Shown one piece after another: positions 31,227 to 39,555 of a stretch of 53,190 nucleotides of DNA. A program made the translations under genes and the position numbers. Positions within the stretch are counted from its first letter, which is position 1. The number at the start of each line of letters is the position of its first letter. Under the pieces are notes generated by a model. It saw nothing but the letters and a program-made list of their open reading frames with translations. It was not told the DNA's origin and did no database searches. Source of the DNA: Treponema sp. (GTDB taxonomy: Bacteria > Spirochaetota > Spirochaetia > Treponematales > Breznakiellaceae); assembly GCA_031274285.1 (NCBI GenBank), contig JAISQJ010000094.1:1-53190 (forward strand). The letters run 5' to 3'.

Positions 31227-32296
31227 AATTTATTTATCCCCTGACAAAATATTTTACCCCCTTCAATGTCTTTATGTACCTGACCTTCCGGGGAGCCTAC
31301 GCGGCGCTTACCACCCTGCTCATTTTCTACATCTGCGGCCCCCGGATCATCGAAGCCCTGCGAAAGCTCAAGGTGGGCCAGGCGGTAAGGAACGATGGTC
31401 CGGCCACCCACCTGGTAAAAACCGGGACCCCCACCATGGGCGGGGTGATGATCATCCTTTTCATCCTGATCTCCATGCTGTTCTGGCAGGACTTTCAAAA
31501 TGTTAAGGTTGCCCTGGCAATCGTTACCCTGGTGGCCTTTGGTCTTATCGGTTTTCTGGATGATTACCTCAAGGTAACGCGGCGTAATTCCGAGGGCCTG
31601 CCCGCCTGGGCAAAACTTGTGGGCCAGTTCACCGTGGCCATTGCGGTGGTAGTATTTCTGTACATCAACGGGGGGGAGGAGATTACCGATCTTTATCTGC
31701 CCTTTTTTAAGAATCCTGTGGCCGATATGGGAGTCCTCTGGATTCCCTTTGGGGTGCTTTTGATCGTAGGGGAAAGCAACGCGGTGAATTTTTCCGACGG
31801 CCTGGACGGCCTGCTGGCGGGTCTCTTGATTCTGGTGTTCATCGCCCTGGCAATCCTCTGCTACCTCACCGGCAGATCCGACTATTCATCCTATTTGGGA
31901 ATCCCCTACATACCCGACGCCGGGGAGCTTACCGTGTTTTGTCTGGCCGCGGTGGGGGCCTGCATCGGGTTCCTCTGGTTCAACGCCCATCCCGCGGAAG
32001 TTTTTATGGGAGATGTGGGAAGTCTTTCCCTGGGAGGGGTGGTGGCGGTCATCTCCCTGATGATCAAGAAGGAGATCCTGGTCCTCATCATCGGCGGCGT
32101 GTTTGTACTGGAAATCGCCTCCGTGGTGATCCAGGTTGCCTCATACAAATTGAGGAAGAAAAGGATCTTCAAGATGGCGCCTATACACCATCATTTTGAA
32201 TTAGCCGGCTGGGCGGAGACCAAGGTGGTGATCCGCTTTTGGATTCTGGGCGGGCTTTTCGCCATCATCGCCCTCTCGACCTTGAAGATTCAATAG
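31217..32296 (+). CDS. mraY: Phospho-MurNAc-pentapeptide transferase MraY
   Basis: A 359-residue, ten-helix membrane enzyme making lipid I from undecaprenyl phosphate. Motifs: KTGTPTMGGVMII (about 67-79), GFLDDYLKV with the Asp pair (about 115-123), NFSDGLDGLLAG (about 190-201) and MAPIHHHFELAGW near residue 323, the family's HHH motif. It starts with GTG and overlaps murF by 10 bases. No ribosome site other than GGAGGGGCAG just before. Confidence 0.95.
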   Translation: MLLEFIYPLTKYFTPFNVFMYLTFRGAYAALTTLLIFYICGPRIIEALRKLKVGQAVRNDGPATHLVKTGTPTMGGVMIILFILISMLFWQDFQNVKVALAIVTLVAFGLIGFLDDYLKVTRRNSEGLPAWAKLVGQFTVAIAVVVFLYINGGEEITDLYLPFFKNPVADMGVLWIPFGVLLIVGESNAVNFSDGLDGLLAGLLILVFIALAILCYLTGRSDYSSYLGIPYIPDAGELTVFCLAAVGACIGFLWFNAHPAEVFMGDVGSLSLGGVVAVISLMIKKEILVLIIGGVFVLEIASVVIQVASYKLRKKRIFKMAPIHHHFELAGWAETKVVIRFWILGGLFAIIALSTLKIQ

Positions 32297-32304
32297 GGGC
32301 CGCC

Positions 32305-33486
32305 ATGTATCAGTTTGAAGCAGAACGTTCGCCCCGTTTCGCCGGGGGAAGCTATCTCCTGGTGGCCTGTATCCTTCTCCTCGCCGGCATAGGCCTGGTC
32401 ACCCTGTACTCCTCTTCCTATGCCCTTGCCAGCCGTCTTTACCGGGACGGGGGGCTGTACTTTATATCCAGGCAGCTAAAAGCGGGGGCCCTAGGCATCG
32501 TGTTGTTCTTCCTTGCCTCCAGGGTAAACCTGGATGTGTTACGGAAGCTGATAAAGCCCCTGGTTATTTTTACGGTTATTTTCTGTATCCTTACCTTTAT
32601 CCCCGGAATCGGGGATACCAGGAACGGGGCCAGCCGGTGGATTAAGCTGCCGGTACTGGGCGTTACCTTCCAGCCTTCGGAACTGGTCAAGCTGATACTC
32701 CCCCTGTACCTGGCCCATATCTTTGACAAGAAGCAGGAAAGGCTTGATGAATTTTCCACCGGGGTACTGCCGCCGGTCCTTGTCACCGCCCTCTTTTTTA
32801 TCATCATCTATCTGCAGAATAACTTTTCTACCGCCGTGTTTATCGCGGTGAATGCCCTGTTTATTTTTTTCCTGGCGGGGGTTAGGCTGCGTTATTTCTT
32901 TTCCGCCATTATCATGCTCCTGCCCCTGTCCGGCCTGCTCATTCTGACCAAGGAACACCGGCTGCGCCGCCTTATCAGTTATATCAAGCCTGAATGGGAA
33001 CCCCAGGGCGCGGGTTACCAGGTCGGATCCAGCGTCAGAACTATTATATCGGGGGGTTTCCTGGGGAAGGGCCTGGGACAGGGGACCAGAAAAGTTGCCA
33101 GCATCCCCGAGGTACATTCGGATTTTATCTTTACCTCCTTTGCGGAGGAGACGGGCTTTCTGGGGGTTATCCTGATATTTGCCCTCTTCGGCGGTTTTGC
33201 CTTTTTCAGTTACCGCGGCGCCATGCGGTCAGCCAGTCAGTACCGCAGACTCCTGGCCTGCGGCCTGGTAACCATGATCCTCTCCCAGGCCATGCTGAAC
33301 ATCGCGGTGGTGTCCGGGTCCCTTCCCGCCACCGGGCTCCCGCTTCCCTTCTTTTCCGCCGGCGGTTCATCCCTGGCCTGTACCCTGCTTATGACGGGTC
33401 TCATCGTGAACATCTGCCGGAGCGGAGATTATCAGTTTCAGGATATTCCCTATCTTGAAGCCGGGGGAGGCCTCCATGTCAGGTGA
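32305..33486 (+). CDS. ftsW: FtsW, septal SEDS glycosyltransferase
   Basis: A 393-residue SEDS membrane protein that polymerises lipid II at the septum. About ten helices. Signatures: YFISRQLKAGALGIVLFF, ASRWIKLPVLGVTFQPSELVKL (about 110-131), and EPQGAGYQVGSSVRTIISGGFLGKGLGQGTRK, then EVHSDFIFTSFAEETGFLG. The ending ATGLPLPFFSAGGSS is standard. Its partner FtsI is not in the window. I chose ATG 32305, 8 bases after the mraY stop; longer in-frame readings overlap mraY by tens of bases and have no family match. The last 11 bases overlap ftsQ. Confidence 0.94.
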   Translation: MYQFEAERSPRFAGGSYLLVACILLLAGIGLVTLYSSSYALASRLYRDGGLYFISRQLKAGALGIVLFFLASRVNLDVLRKLIKPLVIFTVIFCILTFIPGIGDTRNGASRWIKLPVLGVTFQPSELVKLILPLYLAHIFDKKQERLDEFSTGVLPPVLVTALFFIIIYLQNNFSTAVFIAVNALFIFFLAGVRLRYFFSAIIMLLPLSGLLILTKEHRLRRLISYIKPEWEPQGAGYQVGSSVRTIISGGFLGKGLGQGTRKVASIPEVHSDFIFTSFAEETGFLGVILIFALFGGFAFFSYRGAMRSASQYRRLLACGLVTMILSQAMLNIAVVSGSLPATGLPLPFFSAGGSSLACTLLMTGLIVNICRSGDYQFQDIPYLEAGGGLHVR

Positions 33487-34360
33487 ATTGGCCTACCCGC
33501 CCCCGCGGGGAAAGGAGCGGAACCTGGAGGACCGGGTTCTTGAATTTCCCCGTCCCGAAGAGGACGAATCCGGGGGAGACCGGAGGGCCGGGGGCCTTGA
33601 AAAGGGCGTAAAGGCGCTTATCATTGCCGCCGCATCGGTTCTGGTCCTGGAGCTTCTGTGGATTCTGGTGATTAGCCCCTGCATGCCCCTTTCCCGGGTC
33701 GAGGTGACCAGTTTTCCGGGTCTGGACCGGAGGGACGTACTGCTCCACGCCGGCATCGGGGAGAAGTCTTCCTACATTTCCGTTAAGAGCCGGACCGCGG
33801 AAAGGGGTCTGGAGGCCCTTAGGGAGGTGGAATCCGCCCGGGTGACCAAGCGTTTTCCCAATGCGGTGACCATTCTGGTGCTGCCCCGGGCCGCGGTGGC
33901 CATGGCCTTTAGCCGGGTAGAGGGGCGGCAGCAGCCGGTATATTTTGACCGCCACGGGATTCTTTTTAAGACCGGCGGTCTTCCCCCCCCGGTCCGGGGT
34001 TCGGCGTCCCTTAGCCTGCCGGTTATTTCCGGCCTGCCCCTGGAGGGGGATAAACCGCTGCCGGCCATATACCTGCCCCTCTTTGCCAGCCTGGATCGAA
34101 TCCGTTATGCGGACCCTCAGCTCCTGCGGGCGGTATCGGAAATCCGGGTGAATAAAAAACCCTTTGACGGTTTTGATCTGATCCTGTATCCCGTTCATAG
34201 CCCTACACGGATTCGGCTGGAACCCAATCTAAACGAAGAAACCCTTCGGTATGTGATGCTGATGCTTGATGTCTTTATGGAAAGGCATCAGGAAATCGAG
34301 GAAATTGATTTCCGAACCGAGACAGCTTCATATAAGTTAAAGGAGGCTTCCTCTGGCTAA
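33476..34360 (+). CDS. ftsQ: FtsQ/DivIB-type cell-division protein
   Basis: A 294-residue bitopic protein. After a charged, disordered N-terminus of about 45 residues there is one membrane helix (ALIIAAASVLVLELLWILVI, about 43-62). A POTRA domain follows (CMPLSRVEVTSFPGLDRRDVLLHAGI...), then the beta domain (VTKRFPNAVTILVLPRAAVAMA, GILFKTGGLPPPV). It holds the FtsL-type partner at the septum. ATG 33476 follows GGGGGAGG. ftsQ ends inside the ribosome-site-to-start region of ftsA, so translation may be coupled. Confidence 0.88.
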   Translation: MSGELAYPPPRGKERNLEDRVLEFPRPEEDESGGDRRAGGLEKGVKALIIAAASVLVLELLWILVISPCMPLSRVEVTSFPGLDRRDVLLHAGIGEKSSYISVKSRTAERGLEALREVESARVTKRFPNAVTILVLPRAAVAMAFSRVEGRQQPVYFDRHGILFKTGGLPPPVRGSASLSLPVISGLPLEGDKPLPAIYLPLFASLDRIRYADPQLLRAVSEIRVNKKPFDGFDLILYPVHSPTRIRLEPNLNEETLRYVMLMLDVFMERHQEIEEIDFRTETASYKLKEASSG

Positions 34361-34367
34361 CGAAAAC

Positions 34368-35609
34368 ATGGTTGTCGGCCTTGACATTGGTACGACCAAG
34401 GTATGCGTTGTTATCGGCGAACGAAATGAAAAGGGGATTCTCGAAATTACCGGCCTGGGTGTCTGTCCTTCCACCGGCATGAAGAAAGGGGTGGTGGTCA
34501 ATATCGAGGCCACCCTCCGTTCTGTCACCACCGCCATCGAGGCGGCGGAAATGATGTGCGGCAGGGAAGTGCATAACTGCTGGACCGGTATCGGCGGGAG
34601 CCATATCGACGGCATCAATTCCCGCGGGGTAGTGACGGTATCGGGGAAGAACCGGGAAACCCGGGAGATAGGGCCCGATGATCTGAACCGGGTGCTTCAG
34701 ATAGCCCAGGAAGTGGTGATCCCCATGGACCGGCAGGTACTGGAAGTTATTCCCCAGAGTTACATCGTGGATAACCAGCGGGGAATCCGTAATCCTCTGG
34801 ACATGCTGGGGATTCGGCTTGAGGCGGAGGTGCATATCATTACCTGCTCAAGCACCAGCGCCCAGAACCTTATCAACTGCGTAAACCGCGCGGGATTCCA
34901 TGTGCAACTGATACTTCAATCCCTGGCCGCGGGCCGCTCGGTGCTTACCGAGGAGGAGAAGGACATGGGGGTGGCCCTGGTCGATCTGGGAGGGGGGACC
35001 ACCGACATGATGGTATACTCCGACGGCGCCCCCTATTCCACCACCACCATCCCCGTGGGCGCGGACCTGGTAACCCGCGACCTGTCGATCATGAAGAGTA
35101 TTTCTTTTGAGAATGCGGAAAAAATTAAGATTGACGCGGGGTGCTGCTGGGAGAGTCTGCTGGAAGGGGAAGACGTGATCATCCCCGGCATCGGCGGACG
35201 GCCCACCATTCCCATTCCTCGGGGACAGATCCTGGGCATTGTCCGTCCCCGGATGGAAGAGATTTACCGTATGGTGAAGGAAGGGCTGGACAAGCTAAGC
35301 CTCTCCCATCCCCTGGGCGCGGGGATTGTGCTTACCGGCGGCGGGGCCATGCTTTCCGGGGCCGCGGAACTGGCCTCCCATATCTTTAGGATGCCTGTCC
35401 GGGTGGGGAATCCCCTGCCCGTGCCGGGGCTTTTGGAGGAATACCGGAATCCCCTCTATGCCACCGCCATAGGCCTGGCTCTGGAAGGAAATGACCGGGA
35501 GACCAGGGGTATGGAGGAGCGGGGAGGAGAAAAACCGGGGGGGGCCAGGGGAGGAAATTTCTTAGGCATTGGAAAGTTTGTTGACTGGTTAAAGAGAGAA
35601 TTTTTCTAG
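34368..35609 (+). CDS. ftsA: Cell-division protein FtsA
   Basis: A 413-residue actin-like protein that ties FtsZ to the membrane. MVVGLDIGTTKVCVVIGE is the phosphate-1 motif; GVALVDLGGGTTDMMVYSDGA (about 203-223) phosphate 2; GIVLTGGGAMLSGAAELA (about 320-337) the adenosine motif. The C-terminal amphipathic helix IGKFVDWLKREFF is present and ends the protein. The perfect ribosome site AAGGAGG (34340-34346) is 21 bases from ATG 34368 but 6 bases from an in-frame CTG at 34353, so translation may start there and add five residues (M-A-N-E-N). Confidence 0.95.
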   Translation: MVVGLDIGTTKVCVVIGERNEKGILEITGLGVCPSTGMKKGVVVNIEATLRSVTTAIEAAEMMCGREVHNCWTGIGGSHIDGINSRGVVTVSGKNRETREIGPDDLNRVLQIAQEVVIPMDRQVLEVIPQSYIVDNQRGIRNPLDMLGIRLEAEVHIITCSSTSAQNLINCVNRAGFHVQLILQSLAAGRSVLTEEEKDMGVALVDLGGGTTDMMVYSDGAPYSTTTIPVGADLVTRDLSIMKSISFENAEKIKIDAGCCWESLLEGEDVIIPGIGGRPTIPIPRGQILGIVRPRMEEIYRMVKEGLDKLSLSHPLGAGIVLTGGGAMLSGAAELASHIFRMPVRVGNPLPVPGLLEEYRNPLYATAIGLALEGNDRETRGMEERGGEKPGGARGGNFLGIGKFVDWLKREFF

Positions 35610-35645
35610 GAGTTTAGGGCAATAAAAAGATTTGGGAGGACAAAG

Positions 35646-36857
35646 ATGTTGCAGATTGTGGTTAATGATGACGAAGCGGTTGATGCCGTACCGGCGCGTA
35701 TCAAGGTAATCGGCGTGGGAGGGGGCGGCACCAATGTGGTGAACTGGATGATTGACTGCGGTCTGCAGGGGGTGGAATTCATCGCCATCAATACCGACAT
35801 CCAGGACCTGACGAAGAAAAGCAGGGCTACGGTAAAGCTGCAGATCGGTCAGAAGCTGACCGGCGGCCGGGGGGCCGGGGGTGTTCCCGAAAAGGGGGAA
35901 AAGGCCGCCAATGAAGACATTGAGGCGATCCGGGAGAAGGTGAAGGGAGCGGACATGGTTTTTGTTACCGCCGGCATGGGCGGCGGTACGGGCACGGGGG
36001 CCGCCCCGGTTATCGCCAAGGCCGCCAGGGAAGAGGGGATCCTTACTATCGGAGTGGTGACCAAGCCCTTTGGTTTTGAGGGGACCCATAAGATGGACGT
36101 GGCCCTGGGCGGAATCCGGAAGATGGGGGAAGCGGTGGATACCCTGATCACCATTCCCAACCAGCAGCTCCTGGCCACGGCGGAACGGAAGATGACGATT
36201 CTCCAGTCCCTTCATACCGCCGACGATGTGCTCCGCCAGGCGGTGCAGGGAATCTCGGACCTGATTACCCAGACCGGATTCATCAATATCGACTTTGCCG
36301 ATGTGGAATCTACCATGAAAAACCAGGGGGAGGCCCTGATGGGCATCGGTTTCGGTTCCGGGGAAAACCGGGCCGCGGAAGCGGCCAAACGGGCCATCGA
36401 CAACCCCCTGCTGGAAGAAACGTCCATCGAAGGGGCAACCAAGATCCTCGTCAATGTGGCGGGCAGCGAGGAGCTGGCTCTGGTGGAGCTGGAAGAGGCC
36501 GTCAACATTATAAGGAACAACGCGGATACCAATGTGTCGCTTATCTGCGGCCTCACCCTGGACAGCGAACTGGAGGACAAGCTGCGGGTAACCGTGGTGG
36601 CTACGGGTTTTAAGGCCGCAAGAAAATCCGGGGAAGAGGGCGTGAACGCCGGCGAGCCGGTGAAGCCCAGGGAAACCGACTTCATCGACATCAACGAGTG
36701 GCAGAAAATCCGGGACCATGCCCCGAAGCAGCCGGAATTTCTTTCCCGCAGGGGCGGAGTTTTTTCCGACGAGGACCTGGATGTTCCTACAGTTGTCCGG
36801 AAGTCCGCTAAACAGTTTCCCCTGGATTTGACCGGGAATACGGCGGAAGGCCAATAG
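35646..36857 (+). CDS. ftsZ: Cell-division GTPase FtsZ
   Basis: A 403-residue tubulin-like GTPase that forms the division ring. IKVIGVGGGGTNVVNWMI (about 20-37), the signature GMGGGTGTGAAP (110-121), and NVDFADV-type region FINIDFADVESTMKNQGEALMGIG (T7 loop). The linker is short. The C-terminal peptide EDLDVPTVVRKSAK matches the FtsA-binding consensus but is followed by an additional 14-residue tail, rather than ending the protein. GGGAGGA lies before the ATG. It is the last division gene of the cluster. Confidence 0.97.
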   Translation: MLQIVVNDDEAVDAVPARIKVIGVGGGGTNVVNWMIDCGLQGVEFIAINTDIQDLTKKSRATVKLQIGQKLTGGRGAGGVPEKGEKAANEDIEAIREKVKGADMVFVTAGMGGGTGTGAAPVIAKAAREEGILTIGVVTKPFGFEGTHKMDVALGGIRKMGEAVDTLITIPNQQLLATAERKMTILQSLHTADDVLRQAVQGISDLITQTGFINIDFADVESTMKNQGEALMGIGFGSGENRAAEAAKRAIDNPLLEETSIEGATKILVNVAGSEELALVELEEAVNIIRNNADTNVSLICGLTLDSELEDKLRVTVVATGFKAARKSGEEGVNAGEPVKPRETDFIDINEWQKIRDHAPKQPEFLSRRGGVFSDEDLDVPTVVRKSAKQFPLDLTGNTAEGQ

Positions 36858-36859
36858 AG

Positions 36860-37807
36860 GTGGCCGCCACAGCTTTACACGACCTGTTTTTCTCAAGACT
36901 CATTGCCCAGGAACGCCGTTCCCCGCTAACCGCGGAAACCTACCAGGTGGAAGCCCGGCGTTTTCTGGAATGGCTGGCCGCCGAAGGCCTGGAACTGGGG
37001 ACGGCGGATTCTTCCGACCTGGCCAGGTACCTGGACAAGCGGCGGAATTCCGACCGGATCGATTCCCGTTCCACCGCCAAGGTAATTTCCGCCCTTCGAT
37101 CTTTTTTCCGTTTCGCGGTGGACGAGTCCATCAGGCTGGATAATCCCGCTTCCATCCTGGAGGTGCCCAGGAGATCCGTCCATCTGCCGGAGGTGCTTTC
37201 CCGGGAGGCGGTGGAACGGGTTCTGGACACGGTGGACAGCGATACTCCCCTGGGCCTGCGGGACCGGACCATCTTCGAGCTTATCTACTCCGCGGGTCTT
37301 AGGGTTTCTGAGGCCGTGTCGCTTAACCTGCGGGACCTCGATCTGCCCGGCGCCGGTTCCCCGGAGAAAGGCGGCGGGGGCATTGCCCGGGTCCGGGGCA
37401 AGGGGAACAAGGAACGGCTGGTGGTTTTCGGGGAAGTGGCGGTTTTCTGGCTGCGCCGTTACCTGAAGGATTCCCGGCCCAAGCTTATGCGGCATCTCCA
37501 CAGCCCCGCCCTTTTCATCGGCCGCTCCGGGAAACGGCTGTCCCGAAAGGGGATATGGAAAAACTACGCCCGGTTTACCGCGCTGGCGGGGACCAGTTCC
37601 CGGCTTCATACCCTGCGGCACAGCTTTGCCACGGAACTGCTTTCCGGCGGCGCGGATCTCCGGTCGGTGCAGGAACTGCTGGGCCACAGCGATCTTACCA
37701 CCACCCAGATATACACCCATGTGGATGTTACCCTGCTTAGGGAAAGCCACCGGAAATTTTTACCCAGGCTGGGGAAGGAGACCGTTCAACGGGGCATGGG
37801 AAAATGA
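36860..37807 (+). CDS. XerC/XerD-type tyrosine recombinase
   Basis: A 315-residue site-specific recombinase. SAM-like N-domain (DLFFSRLIAQERRSPLTAETYQ), then the catalytic residues: Arg in ELIYSAGLRVSEAVSL, Lys in ARVRGKGNKERLV, HTLRHSFATELLSGG (His, Arg), LLGHSDLTTTQIYTHV (His, Tyr). XerC and XerD together resolve chromosome dimers at dif near division, which suits a place straight after ftsZ. Start GTG, 2 bases after the ftsZ stop. A second Xer gene lies at 41900; I cannot say which is XerC and which XerD. Confidence 0.92.
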   Translation: MAATALHDLFFSRLIAQERRSPLTAETYQVEARRFLEWLAAEGLELGTADSSDLARYLDKRRNSDRIDSRSTAKVISALRSFFRFAVDESIRLDNPASILEVPRRSVHLPEVLSREAVERVLDTVDSDTPLGLRDRTIFELIYSAGLRVSEAVSLNLRDLDLPGAGSPEKGGGGIARVRGKGNKERLVVFGEVAVFWLRRYLKDSRPKLMRHLHSPALFIGRSGKRLSRKGIWKNYARFTALAGTSSRLHTLRHSFATELLSGGADLRSVQELLGHSDLTTTQIYTHVDVTLLRESHRKFLPRLGKETVQRGMGK

Positions 37808-38568
37808 AGTCCAAGCAAAGGGGAACGGTCCTGGGTCTGGTGATAGTGCTCGTACTCGCCGGCGTCATCCTGGGGGTCTATTTGGCCGAAAGACAGAAGA
37901 GCCGTTACGTGCTGGCCCGGCGTATCGCGGAGCTGAGTCCCAGGGGGGGAGTTCCCGTCACCATTGAGGGACTCCGTTCCGCCATAGCTATCTATGAAAA
38001 GGCTATTGAGGAGCATGTACGGGACGCCGCCCAGACCGGTGCCTACTGGAAGATTCTGGCGGTCCGCCTGGCGGACAGGGGTATGCACCTGGACGCCCTG
38101 GACGCTCTGGAGATGAGTATCCGGTACAACGGAGAGGATCCAACCCTCTTTTACCTGACCGGCGTTTCCGCGGCCATTGTGGCGAAGAATGCGCTGGGGC
38201 TTTCCCGGACCGGTCCCCCGGAAACCATGCCGGAGGAAAGGGAACGTTACTTTGCCGTGTCGGAGCGGGCCTATTTGCGGGCCATCGAACTTGACGGCGC
38301 CTACGCCAAGCCCCGCTACGGTTTGGGAATCCTCTATACCTTTGAGATGGATCGTCCCGCGGAGGCGGTTCCCCATCTGGAAAAATACTTGGAGCTTATG
38401 AGCCGGGATGTGGACGCCATGTTCACCCTGGCCCGGGCCTATTACATGACGGAGGCCTATGAAAAGGCTATAGACCTTTACGACCGTATCATCGTATCCA
38501 CGAAGGATGCGGATAAAAAAGACGAGGCCCGGAACAACCGGGACTACATCATGGGGCAGATGAGATAA
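37804..38568 (+). CDS. Membrane-anchored tetratricopeptide-repeat protein
   Basis: A 254-residue protein. One N-terminal membrane helix (VLGLVIVLVLAGVILGVYLA, about 9-28) after a short basic start, then TPR units: LRSAIAIYEKAIEEHVRDAAQ, AYWKILAVRLADRGMHLDALDALEMSI, AYLRAIELDGAYAKPRYGLGILYTFEMDRPAEAVPHLEKYL and DAMFTLARAYYMTEAYEKAIDLYDRII. It probably faces the periplasm as a scaffold. A protein of this kind sits between ftsZ and dprA in T. pallidum (TP0392 in my memory). Overlaps: 4 bases with xer, 1 base with dprA (TAATG). Confidence 0.75.
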   Translation: MKSKQRGTVLGLVIVLVLAGVILGVYLAERQKSRYVLARRIAELSPRGGVPVTIEGLRSAIAIYEKAIEEHVRDAAQTGAYWKILAVRLADRGMHLDALDALEMSIRYNGEDPTLFYLTGVSAAIVAKNALGLSRTGPPETMPEERERYFAVSERAYLRAIELDGAYAKPRYGLGILYTFEMDRPAEAVPHLEKYLELMSRDVDAMFTLARAYYMTEAYEKAIDLYDRIIVSTKDADKKDEARNNRDYIMGQMR

Positions 38569-39518
38569 TGACGCGGGGCCTGCTTGACCTGATGATACTT
38601 CATATCCCCGGCCTGAAGCCCGCGGAGCAGGGGAAACTCTGCGGGAAATTCGACAGCGAGGCGGATTTGGCGGCCCTCTCCAGGGGGGACCTGGAAGCCC
38701 TGCTGGGCCGCCCGCTCAAACGGTTCACCGCCATGGATGAGATTCGCGCCGCCGCGGAGCGGGACGCCCAGGCCGCCCGCCTGCGGGGTATTCGCTGGGT
38801 GTCGCTGGCTTCCGGCGACTATCCCCCCCTGCTCCGGGAGATCTACGATCCCCCGGTCCTGATCTTCTACCGGGGGGCCTTGCCCGGCGGGGATAAGCCC
38901 ATGGCCGCTCTGGTGGGGACCCGGAGACCTCACGGCGATGCCCTGAGGGCGGCTTTTGAAATCGGCCGCGGTCTTGGCAGGTACGGCATTTCCGTGGTCT
39001 CCGGCCTTGCCCTGGGGATCGACGCCATGGCCCACCGGGGGAATCTGGAAGGCGGGGGCAGGACCTTCGCGGTCCTGGGGTCCGGTGCGGATGAGATTTA
39101 TCCCTCCTCCAACCGCCCCCTGGCACGGCGTATACTTGAAACCGGGGGCGGGATCATTTCCGAGTATCCTCCGGGGACAGGCCCCCAGAAGTGGCATTTC
39201 CCCGCCAGGAACCGGATCATCTCCGCCCTGGCCCGGGGGACCCTGATCGTGGAGGCCCCGGCCAAGTCCGGCGCCCTGATCACCGCGGGCTTTGCCCTGG
39301 AGCAGGGCAGGGACCTGTGGGTCTCGGCCGCGGGTCTGGCCTCCGAAGGGACGGCCCGTTTGGCGGAGGAGGGGGCGGGGATCATCTATTCCGCATCTGA
39401 TATAGTTCGGGAGTGGGGTATCGACGGGCCGGCGGAGGAAGGGGGGACGGGGGATGTCGGTAAAACCCTGGCCCATGCCCTGGCCCGGCAATTAAGCATC
39501 GGGTGCGGCCTCGCATGA
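38568..39518 (+). CDS. dprA: DNA-processing protein DprA
   Basis: A 316-residue protein with the Rossmann-like DprA core: MAALVGTRRPHGDALRAAFEIGRGL (about 112-136), VVSGLALGIDAMAHRGNLEGGG, TFAVLGSGADEIYPSSNRPL, WHFPARNRIISALARGTLIVEAPAKSGALITAGFALEQGRDLW. The front has a helix-hairpin-helix/SAM-like segment. DprA loads RecA on incoming single-stranded DNA, and is widespread also in bacteria not known to take up DNA. The C-terminal winged-helix domain is absent: the protein ends soon after the Rossmann part (about residue 300). Start overlaps the previous stop as TAATG. Confidence 0.93.
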   Translation: MTRGLLDLMILHIPGLKPAEQGKLCGKFDSEADLAALSRGDLEALLGRPLKRFTAMDEIRAAAERDAQAARLRGIRWVSLASGDYPPLLREIYDPPVLIFYRGALPGGDKPMAALVGTRRPHGDALRAAFEIGRGLGRYGISVVSGLALGIDAMAHRGNLEGGGRTFAVLGSGADEIYPSSNRPLARRILETGGGIISEYPPGTGPQKWHFPARNRIISALARGTLIVEAPAKSGALITAGFALEQGRDLWVSAAGLASEGTARLAEEGAGIIYSASDIVREWGIDGPAEEGGTGDVGKTLAHALARQLSIGCGLA

Positions 39519-39555
39519 CCCGTGAATTAAAAGCCTTAACGAAAGGAACGATGTA

